Origin: Orthonyx spaldingii
Taxonomy: Eukaryota > Chordata > Aves > Passeriformes > Orthonychidae
DNA length: 64,000 nucleotides
Assembly: GCA_013397795.1 (NCBI GenBank)
Contig: VZTJ01000540.1
Location: 587,146 to 651,145 of the forward strand
Direction: 5' to 3'
The notes below the pieces were generated by a model. The model was not told the DNA's origin. It did not search any database and saw nothing but the letters and a program-made list of their open reading frames with translations. Made by a program: the position numbers and the translations under genes. Shown here in pieces: positions 52,117 to 63,373 of the stretch. Numbering within the stretch: position 1 is the first letter of the stretch; every line of letters starts with the position of its first letter.

Positions 52117-52612
52117 TAACGCTGTCCCTGGGGGGGGTGTGGGGCAGGTGGAACTTCTGCGTTCACCAGGAGGGTCTTGGAGATTCCGAAAGACCCCACT
52201 GGCCAGTACTGCCGGGTACTGGAGCAGATAATTCTGTCCTCTACCCCAGCCGGTGTTCTGGTGAGTATCCACCTCCCCCAGGTAGATGGCTAAAGCATTA
52301 CCAGGGTGAATCAGAGGGCTCAGTCGCATGGAGTTCCAGAGCACTTTATTCCTGAAGGGGTCCAGTGGCGAAAGAGAGCGAATGGCCTTGGGAGTCCCTT
52401 TTTATAGGGTCTGGCCAGGGGACAATGGGCACAGGGGAGGAGAGGGAGGCGGGGGGATACAGAGAGAGCAAATGATAAGGTAGGGGGACAGGTTGCAATT
52501 AACATATCCAGGTAAGGTTACACAGGGAGAAACCACTTCGTTTTCCAGGGGGTGGTCTCACACAGCTGAGTTATCCCACCAACGTTCCAGGGTGGGCTGA
52601 GCAACCCCGACA
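52117..52612 (-). mobile_element. LTR E: 496-bp solo LTR nested in CR1
   Basis: Read on the minus strand, it starts TGTCGGGGTTGCTC and ends GACAGCGTTA. It has C-rich pyrimidine runs in U3, a TATA box in CTATAAAAAGGG (about 52399-52407), AATAAA at 52345-52350 and a 225-base R-U5. The flanking gtggtt repeats and the interrupted CR1 fix both ends. The 3' end is TTA rather than the usual CA, while the related LTR B ends GCGACA. A pair of substitutions after insertion, or a family with unusual ends, would explain this. It is solo, with no internal sequence. The 92- and 88-codon frames within it are shadows. Confidence 0.92.
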
Positions 52613-52618
52613 GTGGTT
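52613..52618. repeat. Target-site duplication, right (gtggtt)
   Basis: This is an exact copy of 52111-52116 at the right edge of LTR E. Confidence 0.92.
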
Positions 52619-52768
52619 GATTCACTATCCCCAAAGGTAATTAAAAAGCATGTAGATGTAGCACTGGGGGACATGGTTTAGTGGTGAGTTTGGCAGTATT
52701 GGGTTAATGATTGGACTCAATGATCTTAGAAGACTTTTCCATCCTGATTGATTCTACAAATCTATGAT
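52619..52768 (+). mobile_element. CR1 LINE 3'-end fragment, right part
   Basis: The element continues after LTR E with ATTCACTATCCCCAAAGG, then AGATGTAGCACTGGGGGAC, the TTGGACTCAATGATCTTAG block and the 3' terminus GATTCTACAAATCTATG. The end word is a degenerate form of the CR1 ATTCTATG tail. Confidence 0.9.
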
Positions 52769-53385
52769 GTGCTAGGTCACATCAAGGTTTAGAAATATCT
52801 GTGGGTTATATTTGTTGAGAAGGATATATCTCTCCGTTTTTCTTTGTTTTATACTGCTTTCTTCCTTCATTGGGAACCAGTGTGAATTAATTTTCTCCAT
52901 GCAGGACAAACACAGAGCGATAGCAAATATCAAGTTCAGTGATTATGTCACAAGCAATTCTTATTCCAAAGAAGTCTGAAAACCCACCCAGTTATGATGC
53001 AAACTAGGACTAACCTCAGGAACGGGAGGGACCCCAGGAGAGTGGTTGGTGCAGAGGAGGGCAGGTGTTATCCTGTCTCTCCCTATTTCCTGGAGGCACC
53101 AGCCTCCTTATCTTAAAGGCTCTTGAGGTGTTCGTGTTTTTATTGCGTATTTTCTGTGCTACCTGTTTTGGAATTAAAATGCTTTTCTTGTTTCTTTTCA
53201 GGTGGCAAATGCTGCAACTCCTCTTTCCAGATTTGTACTTGGCAGATGTCTGTCTGATGAAAGACAAGAACTTTCAGAAGCTGCAGAATACATGGGACAA
53301 GGAACTTGCTAGACTGACCAGTAGTATGTGTGCAGAGGATGGGTCTTCAGACACACCACAAAACTCAGTCTGACTTCTCATTTCA
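52769..53385. other. Unique sequence with one unproven exon-like stretch
   Basis: The interval holds no recognised transposon. At 53202-53312 an exon-like open stretch follows a strong splice-acceptor-like tract (described as a finding). A 102-codon frame in another phase (53065-53373) overlaps it. Neither matches a family I know. Confidence 0.35.
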
Positions 53386-53808
53386 AAGAGTCACAGAATC
53401 ACACAATAGGTAAGGTTGAAGAGGACCACAGAGGGTCACCTCCCTGCTCAAGCAGGGCCATCCTAGAGCATATGGCATGGAATTGTGTCCAGATGGTTCT
53501 TGAATATCCTCAGGGAGGGAGAGTCCACAGCCTCTCTGGGCAATTTATTCCAGTGCTCAGTCACCCCCACAGTAAAGAAGTTCTTCCACATGTTCAGGTG
53601 GAACTTTCCATGCATCAGTTTCTGTCTGTTGCCTCTTGTCCTATCTCTTGGCACCACTGAGAAGAGCCTGGTTGCATCCTCCTGGCACCCTTCCTTCAGG
53701 TACTGACAGACATTGATGATGTCCCCTCTCAGTCGTCTCTTCTTGACTCTGAAAGGCCCAGAACTCTCAACCTTTCCTTGCAAGAGACATGCTCTAGTCT
53801 CTTAATCC
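53386..53808 (-). mobile_element. CR1 LINE 3'-end fragment, minus strand
   Basis: In antisense it starts AGAGTCACAGAATCACACAA and AAGGTTGAAGAGGACC, and continues through the CAGCCTCTCTGGGCAAT block and the AAAGAAGTTCTTCCACATG block to about CTTTCCTTGCAAGAGAC. This pattern belongs to a different CR1 subfamily from the copy at 11560. It is about 420 bases long and 5' truncated. The frames of 106-110 codons on both strands here are shadows. Confidence 0.92.
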
Positions 53809-56800
53809 CTGATTTCACACTTAGTTTCAAATGAAAGTTATCTCTGGTGTAGCCAGATTTCTAAGTTATCAGGCCAAGAACTTCTTTAAGTAATTTTTCC
53901 ATGCACCTTTGACTGAAGGAGGCCCAGCCTTGCTTATCTCTTCCTCTTAGTGTCAGGCTTTCAGAAAAAAACCCCTTCTGCTGCACTGTAGTGTTTATAG
54001 TGCAATATCTGCTAAACATTTTGTTGGAAGCAACAGCTGCCTCCTGAGCCTTTGAGACTAGCCTGAAGCTTATTTTACCAAGTGCTCCCACATTATTGTA
54101 TACTTTATTCCAATGCTTTTAGCCATGGAGCATCCACTAGTTCACTGTGAAACACAGGCTGCTTTCTAAGCCATGAAAATAGTATGCCAAAAGGGGAGAT
54201 GGGAGAAGAGATGCAGAGAAAGAGAGAACAATGACTGTATCAGTAGCATCACATTAGAACGAATATTCTGGTAAAATACCATTTAAGATTTTTATCATCA
54301 GCTTATACTTGTTTTCTAGCCAGTGGGGTGTTTTTTTGTCCTACATTTCTATTGTCAGTCAGAGCTCTTAAATTATTAGGGAAACAGCATAGGGAAAAGT
54401 CCTGTTCTTAATCTTCTGGGTGATGCTGGGGGAAGCAGAGCAGCAGCAGTTGTGGGAGAGTGACCTATTTGCCTTCATGAACATAGGGAATGTGAGGTAG
54501 AGTCGAACTGTGGTTCTATGCACTGCTTTGAGAAAGGTGCTCTAGCAGGTGCCTCCTCTAGCTCCAGTCTTCTGCATGTGGACAGAAGAGGTTAAAAGCA
54601 GTGACAGGATGGCCTAAAAGCAGACTGTCTAAATAACAGTTTGATAACAAGACTGATAAGTAGTCAGAGGCTGACTCTACTACAGTGATGCCCTCAATAA
54701 AATTATCGAATGACAGCAACACTGTCAAGCTGAATCCATGGCTTAACAATGCAAGGGAGTCTTGTCTGCAAAAGGTGCAGGGTTGAAAGAAGAGACTAGT
54801 AGTGAGCTGAGGTCAGCCTCCCAGTGCTTTCACTGAAGAGGGCAGGATTTGATCTTGTCATTGGTGTCTGGTCAGCCAGCTGTCCCTGGAGCACCCTCTG
54901 TGATGGGGGACAGGCAGACTGGGCGCTGAGAGGAGGGACTGACCCTGGAGACACTTCTGTCTAATGTAAAATCTGAGAGGCCTGCTGTGTTTACTGCCCT
55001 CAGCTGTTTGTTTTCCGAGCCTAGCTGCTGTTTCCCACATCTCCCTCCTTCTCTGAAGTATTTTACAGGACAAAGCAAAACAGCAAATTTAAAATATGCC
55101 ACTTCCAGTCAGACACTGGAACAGCAGCAGCCTATATTATCAGAAAGTTCATTAAGATGCAACTATGGTAGTAGAAATTGTCAGTTCTGATATCTCCTTG
55201 AAGTTATTTGAGAAAACTGTTTAGCATTGATGAAATGCTTGCATCAATAACAAACCTCAGGTTAGTACCATGGTATTTCTAAAATACAATTGATTAGTCT
55301 TTCTGAGCCTGAATTTACAGTCATATTTTTGTTAATTTCCTTAGATCTATGTACAATAACCAACATATGTCAAGAATATTAACATATTACACAAAAAAAA
55401 AAAACAAAAACAAAAACTAAACCAAAACCAACCCAAAACCACTACCACCAAAAACCTCATTACTTTAAGTGACTGCTGAAAAAGAAAGAAAATTTCCATC
55501 ACTGTCTAAGGGAATTCTCTTTCCCAGCTGTGTAACTGATGTGGTACCATTGTTATATCAGGGAATATGTCTGCTTTAGCTTTACTATAAATGCCTTCCC
55601 TGAAACAGGTTCACAGTAGCTTGATCACTCCAGTACCCTTCCAAATGTTCAATATATTGATATAAGCAATTTATCTCAACGACCAAACCAAAAGAAGGAA
55701 ATAGCTCAAGCTATGGATAGGCTTTTAGATGATAGTTTTGAACATTGAATTCTTGGCTGTTGATACTTTTAAAGTCCCACTGAGTAAATTTCAGCATTAT
55801 TAAGTTTCAAATGCTTGTATACATGTGGCTTGTGGTTTAAATTTCTTATATTTCTAATCCGCCTAAAGATTTTTACTCTTCTAATAGAGTTTGTCTTTTA
55901 AAAGTGAATTTGAGTTCCACTCATAATCTTGAGTAAATGGAGGTCCCTGGAATATTCTGTCGTCCAAACTGTGGGCCAGATCCATAGTTAAGGTAGGTCA
56001 ACCTAGCTGCACTGTCCCCAGTGCCAAATACTGCATTTAGGGATCTGACCTATGGGTGGCTCCCAATTTAATGGAACTAATAAATCAAGTTTAATGTAAT
56101 TGCCAACAGACCAAATATAGTCTTGAGAAATACATCTATGTCATTTCTCCCATATGTTCAGATAAAGTCACTGTATTTTCATTTGTATGCTTTCCTACAA
56201 CTGCTAGAAAAAGCAAAGAATATCTTCTATTACAGAAGGACACTTGAATACAAATTAGCATCATTACCATAAAAGAACTATGAAGTATTTTTAGCATATC
56301 ATTAATTAAGACAAAAATTAATAGCACAGATAAAGGCTAGTTAATTTAAGTAGTTCTTACTGCTGATAAAATACCTTATCTACTTTATAGTATAGCATTG
56401 ATCTGTTCTCTATATTTTTAGCCATAATAGAAGTATGAGTGTTGTAATTAAACTATAGGATATGCAGTTAGCCCAAATATATCTGTCAAGAATAGCTCTA
56501 TATTAGAATTTTGATGCAAAAGTGGAATTCTGCTGAATTTTCCCAGTTTGGACTTCATTTATTTCACTATTATTTATGTCTTAAAGTGGATATTCCCTAC
56601 TTAATGTGTATTTTTATGATGCATATTTTTATCTGAATTATATATAAAACAGTACTGGTTGGTTTAATAGGGCTCCTAGACTCATAACTTACAGTATGAA
56701 ACAAAATACAAGTCTTTTCAAAAGTGTAACTAATGAGGTTTGATACAAGTGAACTCCAACAGTAAATATCCCATCTTCTCAAGGGCAAAGATTCACCAGC

Positions 56801-57950
56801 TCATACATAATTTTTATTTTTAATGGTTAGAAGGAACAGGTATAAGTTCTCAACAATTGTTTCTGCAACTTTGAAGAGCTGAGAAAACCTGAATGAATCA
56901 GCCAGCACTGCAGAGGTTTTTAAATTAAGTGCAAGTACAGAGTATTCAGACTTATATCTGTAGAATAAAAATCATGTGGGGAAATTAATAATTATGTCCC
57001 TTAATTCAGTAACATAATTTAAATTTTGATTTTATAACATATTTTTTCCACAGGCAGAGTTTAAATTTTCACATAAATGTACCATTTCACTTCCTGCATG
57101 CCAAAGTCCTTTGGACAGGGCCACGCTGAAATAATTTTCTTTCAAATACATATTTACATTGGATATAAAATACCACATAACTAAGCTATGATCCTAAATG
57201 TTTTTTTGGAAAACACTAAGTATACTAACTCAAAATGATGTCATAAACCCCACAACTTGAGAAGGCTCTCATTTAGGTGGATATTAACTTCATATGCAAG
57301 AGAACGGGGAAAACCAAACAAGTTTTCCTCATTTTGTTTTCAAAGATTGAAGTTGAGAGAAAAACCAGTGGGATCATTTTACTGTATTTCATGCTTTTCC
57401 ACTTAAACACATCTAAATGATAAAAAGGAGGATTAAAAAACATTAGAGATACCAGGCTCCCAGTTAGTCTACAGTGCCTGGTGTACCTATCAGCAGAGGT
57501 AAATCTGATCTATAGTTAAACCATTTCTGTCTTCAGGATGTTCACGCTGTGATAATCACTACAGATTAGCAGTGTAGCATAGGCTTTGATTCAGACACCT
57601 TAAACATTGCTCCAATAATACCAAATTAAGGCAATTATGAAGTAGGGAGCCTAAGATGGAGCATATAAGAACAGAGACTTCCCACCCCCACTCCCCTTCG
57701 TTCATTTAGTGAAATTTCAGCTATAATGGCAAAGGTTTGAAGGAAAAAAATATCTGCACTGGCTTCAGGGACTTTCTTTCAGCTCCACTTGACAGATATA
57801 GTTGCATTTTTGGGCAGAGCTCAGCAGCAGAGTATCTTGATTTCGTGCAGTAACATTTTCCCTAACAGCCTGTTCAGTTAGAGTGGCTCCCATGATGTGC
57901 AATGCCATCCATGGTATATTCATCTAGTTTTGAAACGTACTAGAACTTGC
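53809..57950. other. AT-rich unique sequence
   Basis: No gene is recognised over about 4.1 kb. An A/C-rich low-complexity tract lies at about 55391-55456. The rest is AT-rich with short chance frames (at most 76 codons). Confidence 0.45.
55391..55456. repeat. A-rich / (CAAAA)n-(CCAAA)n low-complexity tract
   Basis: The tract grades from poly-A through CAAAA units to CCAAAACC and ACCACC units. It looks like a decayed poly(A) tail or simple repeat, but no attached plus-strand retroposon can be recognised upstream. Confidence 0.85.
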
Positions 57951-58135
57951 AATAGGATTTGCATTAATTTGCATTTCAGTGTTTGCCGCTGCCGGTTACT
58001 GACTGGTCTTTTCAAGCTGCCCAGCGGCTTGAGTGTGGCTTTTTGCATTCGGCTCTCTATTCTGGACCTTGCAGCCCTCGGGGCATGCAAATTCTGGTCT
58101 CCTAGTAATGGCTCGAACAAGCTCACCTCATCCAA
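57951..58135. promoter_or_regulatory. Cluster of three octamer (ATGCAAAT) motifs
   Basis: ATTTGCAT occurs at 57957-57964 and 57967-57974, and ATGCAAAT at 58085-58092, all exact matches to the octamer bound by POU-domain factors. The first two are spaced exactly 10 bases apart, one helical turn. The segment is also richer in CpG than its surroundings. Such clusters are seen in enhancers, but no conservation or chromatin data are available here, so the regulatory role is inference. Confidence 0.35.
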
Positions 58136-58159
58136 GGCAACTTAACAGTAACAAGTTGG

Positions 58160-58671
58160 TAACAATGGGCAGCTCCCGACGGTAAAGACGCAGGGAGGGC
58201 TTTTTGTATTCATTATTCCAGATTTATTATCTGAAGAGAAGTCACAAAAAGCCGAGATCTGAGGGTGTGCAGGGGTTTAAAAGGGGCGAGAGAAAGGGGC
58301 AGTCTAAGGGGAGAAACAGAGGAATAAACCAATAGAGAAACAAAACATGATCGGGGAACATCCGATGGGGAAACAAAGGGGTGGAATACATGAATATAAC
58401 CAATCAACAGAACACGATAACAGAGCTTTTGAGCAACTGATGAATATTAAAATAACTGTGAAGGGGGACGGGGGAGGAGATGGAACCTGACTGACACTTG
58501 TGAACGGCGGGAAAGTATCAATACCTGTCTCCCCCATCCCCCTCAGATTCACTGCTCTGAGGGGAATAGTTTGACCATCTTGCTTCTTCATTAACACACC
58601 TGCAGAAGGCAGGTGTAGCATATTGTCCATTATTTCCTGTGACCACAGCCACTGACTGGGTCACTGTCACA
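58160..58671 (-). mobile_element. LTR F: ~512-bp LTR, related to A/B/E
   Basis: On the minus strand it starts TGTGACAGTGACCC and ends near GCCCATTGTTA. U3 has a TTAATATTCAT block and C-rich runs also found in LTR B, and a TTTTAAACCCC box in the TATA position. AATAAA lies at 58223-58228, followed by a short U5. The right end is set by homology with the LTR B start. The left end at 58160 is set by analogy with LTR E, whose edge also reads TAAC. Flanks agttgg and agtgtt do not match well, so any duplication has decayed or the ends are off by a few bases. No internal retroviral sequence is present. Confidence 0.82.
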
Positions 58672-59019
58672 AGTGTTGGCACAAAAAATACTGGAACTAA
58701 TTATAAAATAGCAGATATATTTGACCAGTTGCAATTTTATGAGTAAGAAGATGCATGGAGGGACTGCAATGACTGACAGCTTCCAATAGGTGCTGAGAAA
58801 TATTAAGGTGCTTGGTTTAGGCCAGTTTATGACTTTCAGGCAATCAAAACTCCCGTGAAATCATCTGGGTCAATGAAGATGTTTACTTTGTTCACATATG
58901 CATCGACACCTGCAACACCTAGTTGTGTCACTGTACTTACCACAGACTGCTCTCAGCACGAGTTGCTCCTTGCTTGTCAACTCCTCTCTGAAACTGATTC
59001 TCATGTATCACTGTCCAGA
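58672..59019. other. Unique spacer
   Basis: Nothing is recognised between LTR F and the CR1 copy to the right. Confidence 0.45.
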
Positions 59020-59760
59020 CTGAGACACTACCAGCTGGGTGAGAAACTGGCCCAGTGCTGAGCCCATGCAGTAGTGGTCAATGCCTTGTGCTCCACCTAA
59101 ATGCCTGAAGCAGGTGAAGCACCTCAGGACACTCTCCTCTATATAATATCTTTATTAGCAAAGAGGAGGAGGAGGAGGCAGAATAAACCGTCATGAAGTT
59201 TGTGGGCGGTGAGCTGAGCTGAGCCAGCAGTGAGCCCTGGCATCAGCAACAACCAACAGCATCCTGGGCTGTTCTAGAGGAGAAGGGATTGTTCTCCTTC
59301 ACTCAGCACTTATTAAACAGCTTCTGGTCTGCTCTGTACAAGAGAGACTCTAGGATAAACTGGAATGAGTTAATTGGAGAGAGCCAACAAGCTTGGGAGT
59401 TGGGAGCGCTTGCCCTCTGAGAAGAGGCTAGGGAAATGGCATTATGCAGCCTGGAGCAGAGATGGCTTTGGGGGAACCTGACAACAGCCTTGCAAAAGCT
59501 TGCATGGTAGTTATAGAGAAAATGGAGTCAGGTTCTCTCCTGAAGTCCATGGTGAGTGGAAAAACAAGTCAGTATGCAAACAGGAACAAGTTGCCCAGTG
59601 AGATCCCATAAGTCCCTGCCTTGTAGGTTTTACAGACACACCTGGCCAAAGACCTCAGAAACCTGAACTTGGTGTAGACTCTGCTTTGAGCAGAGGGTTG
59701 CAGTACAGTCTGTGTGAGTTGTCTTCCAGTATGAATGATTTTATGACCTTGTGATGCTAC
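59020..59760 (+). mobile_element. CR1 LINE, plus strand, diverged
   Basis: The sense order of CR1 ORF2-to-3' end is visible but mutated. It runs from the AATATCTTTATTA block (about 59146), the GTTTGTGGGCGGTG block and the CCAACAGCATCCTGGGCTG block, through the AGGGATTGTTCTCCTTCACT block, the CAGCCTGGAGCAGAGATGGC block and the AACAAGTTGCCCAGTGAGAT block, to a terminal GTAGACTCTGCTTTGAGCAG and TATGACCTTGTGATG. The 5' truncation is near 59020. It has many indels and no surviving coding frame. An internal GAGGAGGAGGAGG run at 59163-59179 expanded within it. Confidence 0.88.
59163..59179. repeat. (GAG)n short repeat inside CR1
   Basis: Five GAG/AGG units lie within the CR1 copy, at a place where the usual element has unique coding sequence. 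Confidence 0.85.
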
Positions 59761-62369
59761 AGAGCTGGAAAAATTATTACAGTGGCAGGTAAGTTTTGCT
59801 TTGAAAATTAAGCAGAAATGACCTATAGCTTAACATCCCTGACTCAACTTATTTCCAACAATGCTAACAATTTTTCTTGTGTGAATTACTTTTCTTTCTG
59901 TCACACTTCATTTAGTTAAAAAAAATCCACTTCTACTTTTTATTCCAATATTGCTACAACTCGTGACAATGCAGCTTTTTTTATACCATTCTCCCCCTTC
60001 ATTCTGTACTCCTCCTTCTTCTTCTATCTCTTTTTTATCTTCAGTATTTTCAACTGCTGTGACATGAACAAGCTCATTCACAAAAACATCTGGAGTCTAA
60101 ATCACTGTCCATCTCTCATTGTTTAGGGCAGGCTTTACGTGGCATGTGTCCGAAAACACTGAAAGTAGTCGAAAACTTCCTCATCCTTTATATTTTTTAA
60201 TTTATCTCTAAAACTTTCACAGTTCTCACAGACCCTTTCACAACCACACTCCAAACTATCATCTGTGCTGCTGTCTTAATTATCTGTATTTTCTTCTTCC
60301 CTCAGTATGTTTTCTTGATGAAGGAAAAGTTGTCTCCCTGCCATGGAGAATGGTAGAAAATTATGCTGGTGATTGCTTTTCCTGACTACTTAATCAAATA
60401 AATGGTTTATGAATATATTTACAAATGTCTTCCATAGAAGCTACCCCAGGATGTTGCCCAAATCAATGGCAATTGCATACAAAAAACTATTAATAAGGTA
60501 ATCATATAAAGACATTTCTTACAAGTTACAAGACCTCACACTGACACTGAAGATGTGCTACACAATGAAAACAACTCACATAACTGAGACAAGTAGTTGT
60601 AGTTCTCATCTGTAATGCTGCCTGATAATTTAGGTACAGCTGGTTGATCACAGATCACATCTCTAGAACCCCTCTATATTCTTGCTCCCCAATACTGTTG
60701 CCTGAAACCATGCAGAACAGCCACCACTGTAAAGGCTCTGCAATAAATGACAAGCACATTTACACAGCTAAATGGACCACAATACAGGGTTTTCCAGGGT
60801 TTTAGATCAGCAATTCACACAGCATAGTCAAGATCAATATAGACAAATTATTATGGAGCGCCATACATAGCAATTAGTCTGTCAGGAGTCACAAACTAGT
60901 GATTTCTCACTCAAGCTGACTTTGGTCAGAAAGTTTGATTCCCAACACTGGGCCCTAATCTAATGACATGTGGCTATAAGCCAGGCCAGCCTAGATCTGT
61001 ATGTCTTTGCTTATTGAATATGTGCAGAGAAGGCAAAGGATGGTTCATGACAGAAACCTGTTTTATGTGACTCATGGCAATCTAGACCTAATTTCTACCA
61101 AGGTAATGCTTTGCAAATATCAATGACAAACTATGTTGGCTTAATAAACAAGTATTAAACACCTTTGCACTATCAGTGTAAGACTGCCTGTTTGCAGGAC
61201 CCGTGTGATACAGTGAATTGGAAATTCTGCTACCAGTTAAAGGATGTTTAAGAAATCTATGATGAATTAATTATGAAAAGGATTATTAGAATCAACAGGC
61301 CAGCATTTATTGCTTATTCAGGAAGACATCTCAGTCTCACTGAGACCAAGAGCAGAATTTCCAGTGTCTGCAAAATTTTTTAAACCTTAAATTTACTCTA
61401 TTGCTTATTAATGTAAGAGGGATATACGCCCTGCAATGTTGATATTGTCAAAGCTAGAAGGGCTGGTGAGGAAGTAGAGACAGCAGGTAGTTGTGAACTT
61501 GAGATGGCTTTCAGCATCAACACTGTGGGACATCCTAACTCACATACAAATTTGGGAGAGAGGGGAAATAGAAAAATTGAGTGGAACCAACAGGAATGCA
61601 AAATGGAAGTGATTTCTAACTCTTCTCCTTATCTCTATATCTAAGAAAGCTTCATAGTGCTGGATAATCTTATTCTTGGAAGCTAATTTCCTGCTCCTGG
61701 CAGAATTTATACGCTCTTATCCTAAAGATCTGCAACAGGAAGGTAGAGGAAATCAGGTCAGAACAAGAAAAAGAAAAGATTTGCTACATAAAACCATCAG
61801 CAATAACAACGACAAAACAATTTATTAAGACTGCAAATTCAAGTAGTGGTGATATTTTGTAGATTGTCTGTGACTTTTGTCCCTTGTGTTTATGCTTCAT
61901 TTGCTTAGTTATATGCTTGTATCTTTTTTTCCATACAAACCAGCACAACATTGTTTATGGTCTTCAGTGTTTTCTTGTCGTGCTCAATAGGTGGCCCCAT
62001 GCCATGCTCACTGCACACCTTTTAAATTCTGCTCTAATTCAGAATGATTCCTTTGTTTGTGGCTTTCATGCTAATATCTTAATTTCAGAAGTCAGTCTTG
62101 GAGCAGTATGGGAGGAAATCACATTGGGTGCTGGAAATGGCACTCCAGTAACATAGGATTTTTTGTGATGTGGGTCAAAACCCCATGTGGATGACTGTGA
62201 GAGAAATATCAATCACAAATTCAGGCTTTCTTTGCTAATGCAGGAGCCTGTGTACAGAGTTAAAATGGCTCTTTATACTGACCAGTCTTGTCTGCAGCAG
62301 TCCTGGAGCTGCATCTGCTTGTTAGCTTCTACAGGTTTGACAGCGTTTATTCTGCTACAGATAACACCA
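59761..62369. other. AT-rich unique sequence
   Basis: No gene or transposon is recognised over about 2.6 kb. Confidence 0.45.
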
Positions 62370-62530
62370 CCTGATCTGGTGTCATTCCTAATTTGACATC
62401 ATCTGCACATTTGCTGAATGTGTAGTTTGTGTGATACATGTTGCTGATAATGAACAATGTCAGGCCTGCTGTTGACTGTTGCCTTCTGGGGGTAATGCGA
62501 AGTAGATGTCAATTTGTCAGTCTTACGGCA
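62370..62530 (-). mobile_element. Decayed CR1 LINE fragment (probable), minus strand
   Basis: Words such as GTGTCATTC, GACATCATCTGCACATTTGC, ATAATGAACAATG, CAGGCCTGCTG and TTCTGGGGG occur in the order and spacing of the CR1 ORF2 antisense block seen clearly at about 12400-12490. The similarity is patchy, so this is an old piece or a chance resemblance. Confidence 0.45.
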
Positions 62531-63373
62531 ATCTCACGAATGTGTAGAAGCCTATGGGTATGTCTGCAACAGTCTGTGCAGCTTTTGGCAGGGAAGAACC
62601 CCAAAACTGTCTCCTCCATGGTACATCCAGAAGTGTGAGACACTGTCTCTATGTTGTGTTGTGCAGAACTAACACTTTTGGAGTTAAACGGAGTATTGCT
62701 TTGTGGTTCTACATTTAAAGTGTAGACCTTATAGAACATGTAATTGATTCTTTTTACTGAAAGAAACAAGAGGTCAAGACCAATTGAGTTTTCTTTTTTT
62801 TTTTTTTCTGTATTGTAGTAAGAGTTTAATATTTTCTCTCCCTGTATAGTGTGGGTGAATTTTTCACTTCCGAGTGATAAATGGAGTTCATTAGAAGTTT
62901 CGTGTTATTTTATAATGCCTTAAAGTAAATACATTGCAGTTATGCCTTACAATGCAGATACAGGGCACTGTTCAAGCATCCCTTTGAAAACGCAGTGTGA
63001 ATTTGATGACAGAAAGTAAAGAAAACTGTGAAGGCACAGTGAAGGCACAGTGAAGTTGGGAAAACTTTAGTATGACTGCTTTATACATATTTTTAATAAC
63101 CACTGGCAGTGACGCAACTCAAATATTTTGTCAATCTTTGTGACTAAATCCTTGATATATCTTTGGTCTAGGTAGCTTTAGTGTATGGGGTTTTTTCCTG
63201 ATTTATGCATGCTTTCATGTTTGTAACAATTCATAAGCCTTAGGAAAAATATTTTGCATTCACTCCATTTTTGGTTATTTTTTAATTGCTGCAAACAAAG
63301 CTATGAATTCTACTAATGCCTCAAAATCCAGAGAGAAGGTCAGAAAAGAGAAACAACCAAAATAGACAAAACA
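62531..63373. other. Unique sequence with poly-T and a small tandem repeat
   Basis: A T run lies at about 62789-62809 and a tandem repeat of GTGAAGGCACA at about 63029-63054. No gene is recognised. Confidence 0.45.
63029..63054. repeat. 11-bp tandem repeat (2.5 copies)
   Basis: GTGAAGGCACA occurs twice, followed by GTGAAG. It is a small slippage product. Confidence 0.85.

Noticed and set aside
52066..52505. Overlapping frames of 61-92 codons
   Set aside because: They lie within LTR E, which is non-coding.
53328..53783. 106- and 110-codon frames on opposite strands
   Set aside because: They are shadows of the CR1 fragment at 53386-53808.
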